Origin: an uncultured Prevotellaceae bacterium
Lineage (GTDB): Bacteria > Bacteroidota > Bacteroidia > Bacteroidales > Bacteroidaceae
DNA length: 11,611 bases
Assembly (NCBI GenBank): GCA_945787625.1
Contig: CALZJL010000021.1
Span: forward strand, 1 to 11,611
Direction of reading: 5' to 3'
In this document: positions 1 through 7,767 of the stretch, in pieces
Position numbering within the stretch: position 1 is the stretch's first letter
How the letters are laid out: the number at the start of each line of letters is the position of its first letter
Position numbers and translations under genes: made by a program
The notes under the pieces: generated by a model
Databases searched by the model: none
What the model was told of the DNA's origin: nothing
What the model saw: only the letters and a program-made list of their open reading frames with translations

Positions 1-1288
1 GTCGTGTCTGTCTTCTGAACTCATGCCAGAACAGCAGTCCTGCGAGACTTAGACCAAAGGGAATACCCAGCCATACCCCAGTGCTGCCGAGACCGATGAC
101 GAAACCGAAAGTATAGCTGAGTGGTATGCTGACGATGAGATACGAAACAAAGGCATAAGCCATCATACGCCGTACCTGTTCTATACCACGCAAGGCATTG
201 GCATAGACTATCTGGATACTGTCTCCTATTTGGTAGAGGAAGAAGCACGGCATGAGGCTGAGGATACAGGCACGTACCTGTCCGTTGTCTGTGAAAGCAC
301 TGATGAGCGGGTTGTGAAACATGAAAACCAAGGCATTCATACCCATTATCAGGGCGAAGCCTGCCACCCATGCTGTATGTGCTGTACGTCGTACATTTTC
401 CCAGTCGCCCGCACCGCGGTATTGGCTTATAATCACACTGGCTGCAGCACCTATGCCGTACACCACTTGGAAACATAGCGTAGCGATGGTACACATAATC
501 TGGTGAGCTGCCAAAGGTATAGCTCCCAGCCAGCCCATAAAGACTGCACAGATATTGAAAGACGAGGCTTCGAGTGTCAGCTGTATGCTGATAGGTATGC
601 CGAGCTGGAACATATGCTTGATACCTCTCATATTGACAAGTGTAAAGCCGTGAGGACGCTTGATGCACAAGGCAAGGGCTGCGAGAGCAAAGATGCGGGA
701 GATAAGAGTGGCAATACCGGCACCTGTGAGCCCCAGCGGAGGTACAGACATGAACGTTGTGTCAAGTCCGAAGATTAGTAGAAAATTGAAGATGACGTTC
801 AGCACATTTGAGGCAAGCATAATCCACATGGGCGTACTCGTATCTCCCAAGGCGTCGGAGTACTGCTTGAGTGCGTTGAACACCGCCATGAAGGGCACGC
901 TGGCAGAGAGTATGAGAAGATAGGGTAGGGCGATGGGTATAATCTCTGGCGGCTGCCCGAAGATGCCGATGTTGTGGTGTATGCCAAGGAGTACTACAGT
1001 GACTATACTGCCGGCGGCAAGATTTGCTACAATGCCGTCAACGAGAGACTGTGCTACTGCTCGCGAATCATTCATGCCTCGGGCTGCACCTACGACGGGT
1101 GTTACTGCATACGAGATGCCGAGCAGCGAGAAAATGACCAGATTGAAGAGGTTGTTGATAAAGCCTGAGGCTGCGAGATGGGAAGTAGCGTAGTGTCCCA
1201 CCATCATAGTGTCAGCAAATTGTTGGGCTATAAGCCCCAGCTGACCTACAATGATAGGACCACCGAGCAAAAGTATGCGCTTGAGCAT
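1..1288 (-). CDS. MATE-family multidrug/Na+ (or H+) antiporter, C-terminus cut by window edge
   Basis: This is probably an inner-membrane exporter of the multidrug and toxic compound extrusion (MATE, NorM/DinF-like) family, which moves cationic drugs or metabolites out in exchange for Na+ or H+. The minus-strand frame starting at 1288 (MLKRILLLGGPIIVGQ) stays open to the edge for 429 codons without a stop. Family lengths of about 440-460 residues suggest only a short C-terminal tail is missing. The sequence is almost continuous hydrophobic helices in two halves. Helix 1 carries the family signature around QQFADTMMVG, and Asp26 aligns with the conserved TM1 acidic residue of NorM-type proteins. 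The second half repeats the pattern (QLGIPISIQLTLEASSF, then GWLGAIPLAAHQI). The start lies 17 bases past the nadE stop, so it is probably co-transcribed with nadE. The substrate cannot be inferred. The family call is firm; the subfamily is not. Confidence 0.93.
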   Translation of the reverse strand, partial: MLKRILLLGGPIIVGQLGLIAQQFADTMMVGHYATSHLAASGFINNLFNLVIFSLLGISYAVTPVVGAARGMNDSRAVAQSLVDGIVANLAAGSIVTVVLLGIHHNIGIFGQPPEIIPIALPYLLILSASVPFMAVFNALKQYSDALGDTSTPMWIMLASNVLNVIFNFLLIFGLDTTFMSVPPLGLTGAGIATLISRIFALAALALCIKRPHGFTLVNMRGIKHMFQLGIPISIQLTLEASSFNICAVFMGWLGAIPLAAHQIMCTIATLCFQVVYGIGAAASVIISQYRGAGDWENVRRTAHTAWVAGFALIMGMNALVFMFHNPLISAFTDNGQVRACILSLMPCFFLYQIGDSIQIVYANALRGIEQVRRMMAYAFVSYLIVSIPLSYTFGFVIGLGSTGVWLGIPFGLSLAGLLFWHEFRRQTR

Positions 1289-1305
1289 ACTTATATGGTC
1301 TGAAC

Positions 1306-3258
1306 TTACAATCCCTCGCATTCGCGAAGCCAACTGGCAGAAGATGCGTCACTTGGCATCCTCCAATCACCCCGAGGCGAGAGAGAGCAGGAGCCTACTT
1401 TAGGTCCGTCGGGCAGACAGCTACGTTTGAACTGCTGGTTGAAGAAACGGCGGTAGAACGTCGTGAGCCACTTCTTGATCGTAGCGTCATCATAATGCCC
1501 CGTCTCGCCCGTCTTATCTTCTTGCTCTTGGAAAGCTCTTTGAGCCAGGCGGAACACTTTGGCTGGACGGAATCCCCAGCGCAACACGTAGTAGAGAAAG
1601 AAGTCGTGCAACTCATACGGACCGACGAGATCTTCGGTCTTCTGGCTGATTAGACCGTCATCGTCAGCCGGAATCAACTCTGGACTGATAGGCGTATCGA
1701 CGATGTCGAGCAGGGTGACACGTGTGTTCTCATCGGCAGTCGTAGTAGCTACCCAGCTTACGAGATGCTTGACGAGAGTCTTGGGCACAGAAGCATTGAC
1801 TCCATACATACTCATGTGGTCACCATTGTATGTAGCCCAGCCCAGCGCAAGTTCAGAGAGATCGCCTGTACCTACTACGAGACCCTCCATTTGGTTGGCG
1901 GCATCCATAAGAATCTGTGTACGTTCGCGAGCCTGTCCGTTCTCATACGTCACATCGTGGTTGCTCACATCGTGACCGAGATCCTCGAAGTGCTGAAGAC
2001 ATGCTTCCTTGATGCTGATTTCGCGGATTGTGATGCCAAGAAATTTCATGAGATTCACCGCATTGGTATATGTGCGGTCCGAGGTGCCGAAACCAGGCAT
2101 AGTTATGCCTACGATACCCTTGCGGTCGAGCCCAAGCATATCAAATGTCCTCACGCATACGAGTAGTGCCAGAGTGCTGTCGAGACCTCCGCTTATGCCT
2201 ACCACCACCACCTTGCTCCGAGTGTGTGTAAGCCTCTTGGCGAGCCCCTCCGTCTGTATCGAAAATATTTCTTCACATCGCCGTTCGAGCTCTGGCCCGC
2301 GAGGTACAAATGGGTGAGGATTGATGTATCTGGTGAGCTCTGAGAGGTTCTGCACGAGCATGTCAGTATCCGTGACGAGCGGACGGCAGTCGCGCCACCC
2401 TGCTGCCGAAGCGGCAAACGTTGTGTTGGCACGTCGTTCGATACGCAGACGCTCTACATCGATATCAGCCGTGACGAGCTGCGACTTGAGACAATGTGTT
2501 TGTCCCTCAGCCAGGAGTACACCATTCTCGCAAACGAGAGCCTTGCTGCCGAATACGAGGTCCTGCGTGCTCTCGCCGAAGCCTGCCCCAGCAAAGACAT
2601 ATCCTGATATGAGACGTGCGCTCTGCTGCGCTATGAGCCCCTTGAGATACTCATATTTGCCTACACAGTCATTGTCCGCACTGAGGTTGAGGATAAGTTC
2701 AGCTCCCATCTGAGCCAGCGCGCATGACGGGGGTACCGGAGCCCATACATCTTCGCATATCTCGATACCGAACGTACACCCTGGAGTGCGGAACAGCTGG
2801 TAGCGAGATAGTTGAATCTGCTGACCGCACAACCACACTTTGCCCATAGGAATCTCGGCAGCCGAGGCAAACCAGCGCTGCTCGTAAAACTCCCTGTAGT
2901 TCGGTAGAAATGTCTTTGGAACGAGACCCAGTAGCTTGCCCTTCTGCAATACTGCGGCACAGTTCAGCAATCTCCCTTCAAACGGGACAGGCAGCCCCAC
3001 AACGATGATTGTGTCCATAGAGCGTGTGAAGTCCATGAGCTTCAGCAACGCCACCTCGGCCTCGTCGATCAGCATCTGCTGGTGGAAGAGATCCTGACAC
3101 GTGTATCCCGTGAGCGACAATTCTGGAGTGAGCAGAATCTCTACTCCCTGATTGACGCTCTGCAAGACCAGCTGCATAATCTCCTCGACATTGGCCTGAG
3201 GGTCAGCCACCTTTACCAAGGGAATACCGACCCCCACGCGAACGAATCCATAATTCAT
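1306..3258 (-). CDS. nadE: Glutamine-dependent NAD+ synthetase
   Basis: A cytosolic enzyme that catalyses the last step of NAD+ synthesis, amidating nicotinic acid adenine dinucleotide with ATP and ammonia taken from glutamine. The 650-residue protein has the two-domain layout of the glutamine-dependent form. An N-terminal nitrilase-type glutaminase (about residues 1-290) shows the Glu-Lys-Cys triad: Glu46 in LLTPELSLTGY, Lys115 in LVPKTFLPNYREFYE and Cys168 in GIEICEDVWAP. The C-terminal synthetase domain (about 325-650) has the ATP-pyrophosphatase P-loop SGGLDST at 356-362, followed by GTGDLSELALGWATYNGDHMS around residue 470. The C-terminal tail (YRRFFNQQFKRSCLPDGPKVG) is typical of the Bacteroidota enzyme. 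The start MNYGFVRVGVGIP fits the family N-terminus; no Shine-Dalgarno is visible. It lies 30 bases after htpG and 17 before the MATE gene, with no terminator on either side, so it is probably operonic. Confidence 0.97.
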   Translation of the reverse strand: MNYGFVRVGVGIPLVKVADPQANVEEIMQLVLQSVNQGVEILLTPELSLTGYTCQDLFHQQMLIDEAEVALLKLMDFTRSMDTIIVVGLPVPFEGRLLNCAAVLQKGKLLGLVPKTFLPNYREFYEQRWFASAAEIPMGKVWLCGQQIQLSRYQLFRTPGCTFGIEICEDVWAPVPPSCALAQMGAELILNLSADNDCVGKYEYLKGLIAQQSARLISGYVFAGAGFGESTQDLVFGSKALVCENGVLLAEGQTHCLKSQLVTADIDVERLRIERRANTTFAASAAGWRDCRPLVTDTDMLVQNLSELTRYINPHPFVPRGPELERRCEEIFSIQTEGLAKRLTHTRSKVVVVGISGGLDSTLALLVCVRTFDMLGLDRKGIVGITMPGFGTSDRTYTNAVNLMKFLGITIREISIKEACLQHFEDLGHDVSNHDVTYENGQARERTQILMDAANQMEGLVVGTGDLSELALGWATYNGDHMSMYGVNASVPKTLVKHLVSWVATTTADENTRVTLLDIVDTPISPELIPADDDGLISQKTEDLVGPYELHDFFLYYVLRWGFRPAKVFRLAQRAFQEQEDKTGETGHYDDATIKKWLTTFYRRFFNQQFKRSCLPDGPKVGSCSLSPRGDWRMPSDASSASWLRECEGL

Positions 3259-3288
3259 TGTATAAAGTAGTTAGAGAGCGATACGTTT

Positions 3289-5142
3289 TTACTTGATCAT
3301 CGACACGCTGCGCTTGACGAACTTCGTCAGAGCTTCGCCCTTGAGCATACCATTCTGCAGCAGGGCTATATCGATGAGCTGCTTGATTCTCTCCGTGTCA
3401 GCCTCCTGCAGACAAGCCTTGACAATCTCGTTGTCGGTATTGAGCACAAGGTTGTAACTGTCTGGCATCTCACCATAGAAAGCCATGCCAGGATTCATGC
3501 GAGCCATCTCCTTCATGCGGCGCATGTATTCGCTCTGAGTGATTATGACGGGCAGTTGCTCTGCTCCGAGAGACGCAGTCTGCACTTGAAACTCAGTCTT
3601 GTCAATCACAGGCAGCTGTTCCTTGAATACATTCTGCAGCTTCTCGCTGTCCTCCTTGCCCAGCTCCTCGCCCACAGTATCATCCTTGACGATAAGCCTA
3701 TCTACCACATCGGCATCTACACGGCTGAACGTAGTCTTTTCCAACTTCTGCTCGAGCATATTGATAAGCGGAGTGTCAAGCTGTCCCTTCATGAGCAAGA
3801 CATTATACCCCTTGTCTTTCGCAGCCTCGATATATGTGTACTGCTCCTCGGGATCCTGTGCATAGAGATAAACGACTTGGTCATCCTTGTTCTTCTGTGC
3901 GCTCTCTACCAGTGTGCGGTACTCATCGAGCGTGAAATACCTACCCTCCGTATCTTTCAGGAGGAAGAACTGCTTTGCCTTGTCGTAGAACTGCTCGTCT
4001 GAAAGCATACCATAGTGTATGAAGATAGAGATGTCGTCCCACTTCTCCTCAAACTCTTTGCGCTCGTTCTTGAAGATGCCATTGAGTCTGTCTGCCACTT
4101 TGCGCGTGATATACTGGCTGATCTTCTTGACATTGCTATCACTCTGCAAGTAGCTGCGGCTGACGTTGAGCGGAATGTCGGGTGAGTCGATGACGCCGTG
4201 TAGCAATGTGAGGAACTCGGGCACAATACCCTCGACTTGGTCCGTGACATACACCTGATTGCAATATAGCTGGATCTTGTTGCGCTGGATGTCCAACTGG
4301 TTCTTAATCTTCGGGAAATAGAGGATACCAGTGAGGTTGAACGGATAGTCCACGTTCAAATGAATCCAGAACAGAGGCTCGTCGGCCATGGGGTATAGAT
4401 GACGGTAGAAATTCTTGTAGTCCTCATCCTTGAGGTCGCTTGGCTTCTTCGTCCACAAAGGCTCTACGCTGTTGATAATCTCGTCCTCGTCCGTCTCTAT
4501 GCTTTTCTTCTGCTCCTCGTCCCACTTCGTCTTCTTGCCGAACGCCACTGGTACAGCCAGGAAATGACAGTATTTCTTGAGAAGCCCCTCGAGTTTCCAC
4601 TTGTCGAGAAACTCCTCGCAGTCTTCGCTGATATGCATGACGATATCCGTGCCGCGGTCAGCCTTGTCCACCTCCTCGAGTGTGAAGGCAGGGCTGCCAT
4701 CGCATGACCACTTGACTGCGGGCTCGTCCTTATACGACTTAGTAATGATGTCCACACGGTCGCTCACCATGAAACTTGAATAGAAGCCCAGACCGAAGTG
4801 ACCGATGATTTGCGCAGCATCATCCTTGTACTTGTCGAGGAAGTCATTAGCACCGCTGAACGCAATCTGGTTGATATACTTCTCGATTTCGTCCGCAGTC
4901 ATGCCTATGCCACGGTCGCTCACAGTGATAGTCTTGGCTTCTTTGTCGAATTTCACCCATACCTTGAGTTCGCCCATATCGCCTTGAAACTCGCCCTTGC
5001 CGGCCAGTGTCTTGAGCTTTTGGGTAGCATCGACAGCATTGCTCACAATCTCACGCAGGAAGATTTCATGGTCACTGTAGAGAAATTTCTTGATAACGGG
5101 GAAAATGTTTTCAGTAGTTACCCCAATGTTTCCTTGTTTCAT
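3289..5142 (-). CDS. htpG: Hsp90-family molecular chaperone HtpG
   Basis: A cytosolic ATP-dependent dimeric chaperone of 617 residues. The N-terminal GHKL ATPase domain shows the N-box EIVSNAVDA (Glu31, Asn35, Asp38), the nucleotide loop SDRGIGMT at 75-82 and the lid motif GHFGLGFYSSFMVS around 114-127. The middle domain contains YFPKIKNQLDIQRNKIQLY and the ATP-contacting Arg329 in LNVSRSYLQSD. The C-terminal dimerisation part ends in NGMLKGEALTKFVKRSVSMIK. The loop reads DRG rather than the DNG found in many Hsp90s; from memory this is common in Bacteroidota. From memory, Bacteroidales HtpG is usually about 680 residues with an extra charged helical insert in the C-terminal domain. Here NLVLNTDNEIVKACLQ runs almost directly into RIKQLIDIALL, so the insert seems absent. 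It sits between clp and nadE, with an 85-base leader containing an 8-bp repeat and a hairpin. Confidence 0.97.
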   Translation of the reverse strand: MKQGNIGVTTENIFPVIKKFLYSDHEIFLREIVSNAVDATQKLKTLAGKGEFQGDMGELKVWVKFDKEAKTITVSDRGIGMTADEIEKYINQIAFSGANDFLDKYKDDAAQIIGHFGLGFYSSFMVSDRVDIITKSYKDEPAVKWSCDGSPAFTLEEVDKADRGTDIVMHISEDCEEFLDKWKLEGLLKKYCHFLAVPVAFGKKTKWDEEQKKSIETDEDEIINSVEPLWTKKPSDLKDEDYKNFYRHLYPMADEPLFWIHLNVDYPFNLTGILYFPKIKNQLDIQRNKIQLYCNQVYVTDQVEGIVPEFLTLLHGVIDSPDIPLNVSRSYLQSDSNVKKISQYITRKVADRLNGIFKNERKEFEEKWDDISIFIHYGMLSDEQFYDKAKQFFLLKDTEGRYFTLDEYRTLVESAQKNKDDQVVYLYAQDPEEQYTYIEAAKDKGYNVLLMKGQLDTPLINMLEQKLEKTTFSRVDADVVDRLIVKDDTVGEELGKEDSEKLQNVFKEQLPVIDKTEFQVQTASLGAEQLPVIITQSEYMRRMKEMARMNPGMAFYGEMPDSYNLVLNTDNEIVKACLQEADTERIKQLIDIALLQNGMLKGEALTKFVKRSVSMIK

Positions 5143-5144
5143 AT

Positions 5145-5184
5145 TTTTTGTTGTTTAGTTATTTTGTTATTTAGTTGTTTGGTT
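5145..5184 (-). repeat. Degenerate 8-bp tandem repeat in the htpG leader
   Basis: Five consecutive 8-base units sit immediately upstream of the htpG start. On the plus strand they read TTTTTGTT, GTTTAGTT, ATTTTGTT, ATTTAGTT and GTTTGGTT. In mRNA sense the consensus is AACNAAAY, the last unit ending two bases before ATG. The TTT-N-GTT core is shared by all five. The transcript leader would be A/C-rich with very few G residues, hence unstructured next to the start codon. This could favour ribosome loading in a phylum that largely lacks Shine-Dalgarno sequences. The repeat is seen directly; the role is inference. Confidence 0.75.
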
Positions 5185-5223
5185 GGTTGTTTTGCTGTTC
5201 AAACAACAAAGCCACCAAACAAC
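5174..5223 (-). other. Inverted repeat (possible RNA hairpin) between clp and htpG
   Basis: ACCAAACAAC at 5214-5223 and GTTGTTTGGT at 5174-5183 are exact inverted complements, giving a 10-bp outer stem. Inside it, CAAACAAC (5200-5207) can pair with GTTGTTTTG (5186-5194) with one bulged base, leaving a loop of about five bases. On the minus-strand transcript the hairpin begins five bases after the clp stop codon. It is not followed by a U-tract, so it does not look like a simple intrinsic terminator. It may stabilise an upstream mRNA 3' end, or attenuate or process the clp-htpG transcript. Its 3' arm overlaps the first two units of the 8-bp repeat. Confidence 0.55.
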
Positions 5224-5227
5224 GCCA

Positions 5228-7525
5228 TCAAATGGTGATATCCCTCTCGTCTCCATCTCCATCGAGGATGGTCTCGAGCAGGGGATCCTCTACGAGAGTC
5301 TGTATAGCCCGGCGTAGCGGACGCGCCCCATATCTACGGTCATAACCCTTGCTGATGATGCTGTTCATCGTCTTAGGTGTCAACTTTAGCGAATACCCCA
5401 AAGCCCTGACCCTCTCGGTCAAAGGTTTCAACTCCATGTCGGCAATTCTGCCGATGTCATTGCGGTTCAGCTGCCCGAAATAAATGATGTCGTCCAGACG
5501 GTTGAGGAACTCAGGCTGGAACTGCTTCTTGACAGCCCTCTCTATCGTAGCCCTCACATGAGTATCATTACGCTGTTCAGCCGATGTCTCCGATACGTCA
5601 GTATACCCTACAGCCGAAGTCTCCAGTGCCTGACGCGTACCGCAGTTGCTCGTCATGATAATCACCGTATTGCGGAAATCCACCGTCACTCCGTTGCCGT
5701 CAGTCAGACGACCCTCGTCCATGACCTGTAAGAGAGTGTTGTACACATCTGGGTGAGCCTTCTCAATCTCGTCAAGCAAGACCACACTATACGGCTTGCG
5801 CCTCACACGCTCCGTGAGCTGTCCCCCTTCTTCATAGCCCACATAGCCCGGAGGAGCTCCTACCATACGGCTTACAGTATGCTTCTCGCCATATTCGCTC
5901 ATATCGATGCGTATCAGACAGTCCTCACTGCCGAAAAGCGTAGCAGCAAGAGACTTCGTAAGATAAGTCTTACCCACCCCCGTAGGCCCCACAAACAGGA
6001 ATGTCGCAATCGGGCGGTTAGGATCCTTCAGACCCACTCTGCTGCGCTGTATGGCACGTACTACCTTCGTTACAGCCTCGTCCTGCCCTATGACAACCTG
6101 CCTCAGCCTCTCGTCAAGTCCGCGCAGACTGACACACTCTTGAGCCGAGAGACGACTCAATGGAATACCGGTCATCGTGCTCACCACCTGTGCTACCACT
6201 TCGCGAGTGACACACTTGTCTCCCTCCGACGTACTGTTCATGACCTTAGCCCCAGCTTCGTCCATAGCATCTACGGCCTTGTCTGGGAACGAACGCGACC
6301 CCACATACCTCCGCGTCAGACTTACGCACTCTTCAAGCGCATCGTCAGTATACTTCACTCCATGATAACGCTCATACGTGGCTTTTAGATGTCTTAATAT
6401 ACGCAACGTTTCCTCAGGCGTAGGTTCGTCGACAATAATCTTGTGAAACCTCCTTTCGAGCGCACCGTCCTTCTCGATTGTCTTGCGAAACTCATCAATC
6501 GTAGTGGCTCCGATACACTGAATCCTCCCACGGCTCAAAGCCGGCTTTAGCATATTCGCAGCATCAAGAGCACCTGCTTGCCCCCCAGCCCCGATTATAG
6601 TATGTATCTCATCAATGAAAATAATGATCTCCCCGTTGTCTTCAAGTTCAGACACGATATTCTTCAGTCTCTCTTCAAACTGACCGCGGTATTTCGTACC
6701 AGCAACCACCGCAGCCATGTCAAGGCTTAGGATACGCTTGTCCCACAAAGCCTCGATGCATTCATGTGCCACGATACGCTGTGCCAGCCCCTCGACGATG
6801 GCACTCTTGCCCACACCCGGCTGTCCGATGAGCACAGGATTGTTCTTGCGTCTCCTGCTCAGTATCAGCACCAGACGTTCCATTTCCTCCTCCCTGCCTA
6901 TGACAGGGTCGAGTGCTCCCTCCCTCGCTCTCTGCGTCAAGTCTGTACAGAAAGCATCAAGCGTAGGAGTTTTGCTCTTAGGACTCTCTGAGTTCGTCAC
7001 CGATTCTGTGTCAGAGTCAGTCGCATCTCCCGTTTTCGCAGCCCAGTAAGCTCCCTCACGCTCTGCTCCCTCGTCATTCTGCGCGTCGGGCTCGGCAGAC
7101 ACATAGCCTCTGCCCATATCGAAACTGCCGCCACAGGACTCGAGCAAGTCCCTCACATCGTTGTCAGCCTTGAGCATGGCCGTGAGCAAATGGTGAGTCT
7201 CCACCTCATCAGCCCTCTCCGCCTTTGACTCAAGTACAGCCAGTCGCATCAGTCTCGTAGAGCCCGAATCCAACGCCACCGCCGAGGTTTTGGCAGCATC
7301 AGCCTCTGTCAAGGTTTCCAGCCTCTCTGACGTCCTCCTCAGAGCCTCCGCAGTACGGCAGCCTGACCTCTCAAGCATACGCAGGGCAGAACTGACATTT
7401 TGTCGCAACAGGCCCATCAACAAGTGTATAGGTGACACAATGTCATGATTGTGGTTTACAGCCTCGTCTCTCGCAAAAGTCAACAACTGCTCCAAATCAC
7501 CTGAATATCTGTATCGTATAGTCAT
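5228..7525 (-). CDS. clpC: ClpC/ClpA-class AAA+ unfoldase, lacking the ClpC M-domain
   Basis: A hexameric ATP-driven unfoldase that probably feeds substrates to the ClpP protease. The 765-residue protein starts with a double Clp N-repeat (about 5-135; SPIHLLMGLL, then ETHHLLTAML), followed by an acidic Ser/Thr-rich linker (about 142-187). D1 has Walker A GQPGVGKS (234-241), Walker B IIFIDEIH (Asp305, Glu306) and an arginine-finger region GALERRFHKI. D2 has Walker A GPTGVGKT (513-520), Walker B VVLLDEIEKAH (Asp585, Glu586) and PEFLNRLDD. A VGY tripeptide (639-641) in the D2 loop sits where ClpC carries its ClpP-binding VGF-type motif. Between D1 (DEAGAKV, ending at 428) and VTREVVAQVV (439 on) only about ten residues remain, where ClpC normally holds a coiled-coil M-domain of some 60-70. 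Domain architecture is therefore ClpA-like although the sequence reads as Bacteroidota ClpC. It is the first gene of the run clp-htpG-nadE-MATE. Confidence 0.92.
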   Translation of the reverse strand: MTIRYRYSGDLEQLLTFARDEAVNHNHDIVSPIHLLMGLLRQNVSSALRMLERSGCRTAEALRRTSERLETLTEADAAKTSAVALDSGSTRLMRLAVLESKAERADEVETHHLLTAMLKADNDVRDLLESCGGSFDMGRGYVSAEPDAQNDEGAEREGAYWAAKTGDATDSDTESVTNSESPKSKTPTLDAFCTDLTQRAREGALDPVIGREEEMERLVLILSRRRKNNPVLIGQPGVGKSAIVEGLAQRIVAHECIEALWDKRILSLDMAAVVAGTKYRGQFEERLKNIVSELEDNGEIIIFIDEIHTIIGAGGQAGALDAANMLKPALSRGRIQCIGATTIDEFRKTIEKDGALERRFHKIIVDEPTPEETLRILRHLKATYERYHGVKYTDDALEECVSLTRRYVGSRSFPDKAVDAMDEAGAKVMNSTSEGDKCVTREVVAQVVSTMTGIPLSRLSAQECVSLRGLDERLRQVVIGQDEAVTKVVRAIQRSRVGLKDPNRPIATFLFVGPTGVGKTYLTKSLAATLFGSEDCLIRIDMSEYGEKHTVSRMVGAPPGYVGYEEGGQLTERVRRKPYSVVLLDEIEKAHPDVYNTLLQVMDEGRLTDGNGVTVDFRNTVIIMTSNCGTRQALETSAVGYTDVSETSAEQRNDTHVRATIERAVKKQFQPEFLNRLDDIIYFGQLNRNDIGRIADMELKPLTERVRALGYSLKLTPKTMNSIISKGYDRRYGARPLRRAIQTLVEDPLLETILDGDGDERDITI

Positions 7526-7536
7526 TTGTATATATT

Positions 7537-7556
7537 GTGGTCGGTAAAGTTACCAC
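7537..7556. promoter_or_regulatory. Short palindrome upstream of clp, possible operator
   Basis: GTGGT (7537-7541) and ACCAC (7552-7556) are inverted complements, and a second palindrome GGTAA-AG-TTACC (7543-7554) is nested inside. The element lies 12 to 31 bases upstream of the clp start codon, in a 167-base gene-free stretch between clp and the divergent tRNA-Arg gene. Its location would suit an operator or a leader structure for the clp run. No CIRCE-like or otherwise known heat-shock operator is recognised, and such a short palindrome can occur by chance. Confidence 0.3.
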
Positions 7557-7644
7557 TATCTATTCATAATACAGCAACTTTCATGCCGAAAAGCCCCTAA
7601 GAAGCAGATGTTTGCCCTATGAATGCAAAAATGTTGCGCTAAAA

Positions 7645-7676
7645 TTTGTTTCTTTCGTATAAAAGTACTACCTTTG
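7645..7676 (+). promoter_or_regulatory. Bacteroidota-type promoter of tRNA-Arg
   Basis: TTTG at 7645-7648 and TACCTTTG at 7669-7676 are separated by 20 bases. This matches the Bacteroidota housekeeping sigma consensus TTTG-N19-21-TANNTTTG exactly. Transcription should begin around 7682-7684, roughly ten bases before the mature tRNA 5' end. Confidence 0.85.
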
Positions 7677-7692
7677 CGCTCGATTTAAGGCT

Positions 7693-7767
7693 GGTTCGGT
7701 AGCTCAGTTGGATTAGAGCAGCAGCCTTCTAAGCTGCGGGTCATGGGTTCGAGCCCCATCCGAATCA
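7693..7767 (+). tRNA. tRNA-Arg (anticodon UCU)
   Basis: The sequence folds as a complete 75-base tRNA that decodes AGA (and possibly AGG). The acceptor stem is GGTTCGG with CCGAATC (one G-T pair), and the D-arm is GCTC/GAGC. The anticodon stem is GCAGC/GCTGC around loop CTTCTAA, placing anticodon TCT at 7728-7730. The T-arm is ATGGG-TTCGAGC-CCCAT. The discriminator is A at 7767. CCA is not encoded, so it must be added after transcription. A strong promoter precedes it and a hairpin follows directly. Confidence 0.97.

Noticed and set aside
21..668. Long minus-strand frame of 215 codons at the left edge
   Set aside because: It is out of frame with the MATE transporter, and its composition (Tyr, His, Arg and Cys rich) is that of a shadow frame. 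The true frame has no stop because it runs off the edge.
3259..3288. Terminator or promoter between htpG and nadE
   Set aside because: The 30-base gap has neither a hairpin nor a -7 motif; it reads as an operon junction.
3556..4002. Plus-strand open frames of 60-211 codons inside nadE, htpG and clp (for example here and at 5753-6388)
   Set aside because: They are antisense to clearly conserved genes and show no recognisable domains or codon preference of their own.
7617..7660. Minus-strand CATTTTTG (plus 7625-7632) as a -7 element for clp
   Set aside because: The first base deviates from TANNTTTG and no TTTG lies about 20 bases upstream on that strand, so it is too weak to call.
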